Shown here one piece after another: positions 4,687 to 5,892 of a DNA stretch of 5,892 nt. The translations under genes were made by a program, and so were the position numbers. Within the stretch, counting starts at the first letter, position 1. Every line of letters starts with the position of its first letter. The notes under the pieces were generated by a model. The model made no database searches. It worked only from the letters and a program-made list of their open reading frames with translations, and had not been told where the DNA came from. Source of the DNA: Chloroflexaceae bacterium UBA1466 (GTDB lineage Bacteria; Chloroflexota; Chloroflexia; Chloroflexales; Chloroflexaceae); NCBI GenBank assembly GCA_002325605.1, contig DCSM01000001.1, positions 8,080 to 13,971 of the forward strand, read 5' to 3'.

Positions 4687-5892
4687 TCAACTTTTTCCCT
4701 CCCGCTGCGCCACCTCCCCTAAAGGTTGATACTTCCTGACCCATTGCCAAACTAGATCAACCCGAAACCGATAGATTTCCCCGTCTTGCTCCACCATCTC
4801 GCGCTGCTTAATCAGGTTCCAGGCTTCCTCAATGCGGTTGTGATCAAGGTAGACCTTTAGACAACGGTCTACTTCCGCCCGCGATGTCCCCCCTTCAAAC
4901 CGCTCCTGCTTGGCCGCCAAAGCCGCTAAAGTAAGGCGCTCGTGCGGCTTGAGCAACGTAGGGTCACTCCAGAAGGCCTTAAAGTAATTGGATTCCTTCA
5001 GCACTTGCTCAAAGGCCTGGTGCGCTTCAGGGAGCGTAACCGTAGGGAGAATTTGCGCTCCCGTCGCCCGCAACCGTTGATTGACAAGCTGAATGATGGT
5101 TTGGCAAGTATCTTGCAACAACATCCCTTGCCCCCCCGTCGCCTTGCGAATCGCTTCCACCGCCTCCCGCGTATATTGCAATTCAAAGCCATCCCAGGGA
5201 TTGGTAATGATCTCCTCGGCGGCTTCCCGACTCAGGTAGCTTATTCTGAGGTTGGTCGTAATTCCGAAGAAGGGATTCCAGTATTCATGCGTCATACTCT
5301 CTAAAGTATGGCAACCTGCTAGAATGAGGGCCGTGTTGCGGGCATTATACATTAGATGCCGAAAGTGAAGGAGTAGATCCTTTGGGAAAACCCCTGCGTT
5401 GATCTTATCCTCCAGCATCTCAAATTCATCAAACAGCAGGACAAGGGTTTTCTCCTGCGCCACGATTACTTCATTGACCCGCTCGAAAAACTCTTTGAAC
5501 GGGACAAGGGTATGCGCTTTATACTGCTCTACCGTCGGCGGCGCAAGCCAAGTGGGAGGCAAATTGAGAGCCTTCGAAAGGTCGCCATGCACGGTATGCG
5601 CGACGTTGTAGAGGAATTCGCCAAAATCCTGCACGCTCGCTTCGGTTTGCAGGTTGAGAAAGATCGGCACATATTCAGCACTAAGCCGCTCCTGAAGGTG
5701 GAGGAGAATAGAAGTTTTGCCCATCCGCCGCTCCCCGTGCAAGATGAGGGATTTTTTTTCGGGGTTCCCTTCCCACAGGTCGCGGATGCGTTGAAAGATG
5801 TCCTCCCGCCCCGCAAACAGCCGCCCGTGTTCGGGGCGCAGCGAACGCCCAACGATATAGCGGCTGTTTATTCGCAGAATGGGCTGGGGCTG
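4687..5892 (-). CDS. P-loop ATPase (AAA/Arch_ATPase, STAND-like), 5'-partial; C-terminal 401 residues visible
   Basis: The frame is open from the right edge to a TGA at 4687-4689, so the start is outside the window. The TTG at 5742 is not a likely start, because it would cut off the strand before Walker A and the GRLFAGREDIF segment that typically opens this ATPase fold. Numbered from the edge: Pro-rich linker 1-5 (QPQPI); GREDIF-type entry about 24-33; Walker A GERRMGKTS 53-61; Walker B LVLLFDEFE about 150-158; sensor-like LILAGCHT about 189-196; helical lid with LSREAAEEII and ATGGQGMLLQ about 220-260; likely winged-helix domain about 305-390 ending YRFRVDLVWQWVRKYQPL. Known relatives act as cytoplasmic signalling or regulatory NTPases, often fused to another domain. 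The partner domain here is not visible and no substrate can be named. Confidence 0.9.
   Translation of the reverse strand, partial: QPQPILRINSRYIVGRSLRPEHGRLFAGREDIFQRIRDLWEGNPEKKSLILHGERRMGKTSILLHLQERLSAEYVPIFLNLQTEASVQDFGEFLYNVAHTVHGDLSKALNLPPTWLAPPTVEQYKAHTLVPFKEFFERVNEVIVAQEKTLVLLFDEFEMLEDKINAGVFPKDLLLHFRHLMYNARNTALILAGCHTLESMTHEYWNPFFGITTNLRISYLSREAAEEIITNPWDGFELQYTREAVEAIRKATGGQGMLLQDTCQTIIQLVNQRLRATGAQILPTVTLPEAHQAFEQVLKESNYFKAFWSDPTLLKPHERLTLAALAAKQERFEGGTSRAEVDRCLKVYLDHNRIEEAWNLIKQREMVEQDGEIYRFRVDLVWQWVRKYQPLGEVAQREGKS

Noticed and set aside
5740..5742. TTG as the start of the ATPase gene
   Set aside because: The frame continues upstream to the window edge with family-typical sequence (GRLFAGREDIF), so a start here would remove part of the ATPase fold.
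5529..5852. 107-codon minus-strand frame overlapping the ATPase
   Set aside because: It overlaps the Walker A region in another frame, and the ATPase frame is open through the whole stretch with conserved motifs. A shadow.
1..5892. CRISPR array, tRNA, rRNA, insertion sequence or prophage elements
   Set aside because: No regularly spaced repeats, cloverleaf, rRNA-like stretches, transposase motifs or terminal inverted repeats were seen on either strand.

Overview
The window carries two large genes on the minus strand, separated by a compact regulatory gap. The likeliest source is a Chloroflexota bacterium (filamentous Chloroflexia or Anaerolineae type). This is inferred from three things: a secreted mosaic of PKD, PPC-like, DUF11, carboxypeptidase-regulatory-like and Calx-beta domains; a C-terminus ending VYLPFIRR, which resembles the YLPLV-type endings I recall on many Chloroflexota exported proteins; and a neighbouring ATPase of the FVGRED/GxRRxGKTS type that is common in the same phylum. 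Base composition looks roughly balanced by eye. The assignment is an inference and I could not test it against a database.

Layout, read in the direction of transcription (right to left): (1) 5892 to 4687 is the 3' part of a P-loop ATPase gene. Its frame is open to the right edge, so its true start and N-terminal domain lie outside the window. (2) 4423 to 4686 is a 264-base gap. It holds a 7-bp hairpin just after the ATPase stop, a 9-bp tandem duplication, two related palindrome-like boxes, a strong-looking extended -10 promoter, and a leader of about 140 nt. The leader contains a possible 25-codon leaderless micro-ORF and an AACG/CGTT tetranucleotide run, and it ends in a Shine-Dalgarno sequence. 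(3) 4419 to 34 is a complete 1461-residue exported multidomain protein that starts at GTG. (4) 1 to 33 is too short to interpret.

The big protein looks like an extracellular, rod-like, adhesin or matrix-type protein: signal peptide, about a dozen beta-sandwich modules, four C-terminal Calx-beta modules and a short basic tail. The ATPase is probably cytoplasmic and STAND/Arch_ATPase-like. The internal promoter suggests that the two genes are transcribed independently, and nothing in the sequence shows that they work together. The points most worth following are the C-terminal tail as a possible sorting signal, the unseen N-terminal domain of the ATPase, and the micro-ORF/leader between promoter and start codon.
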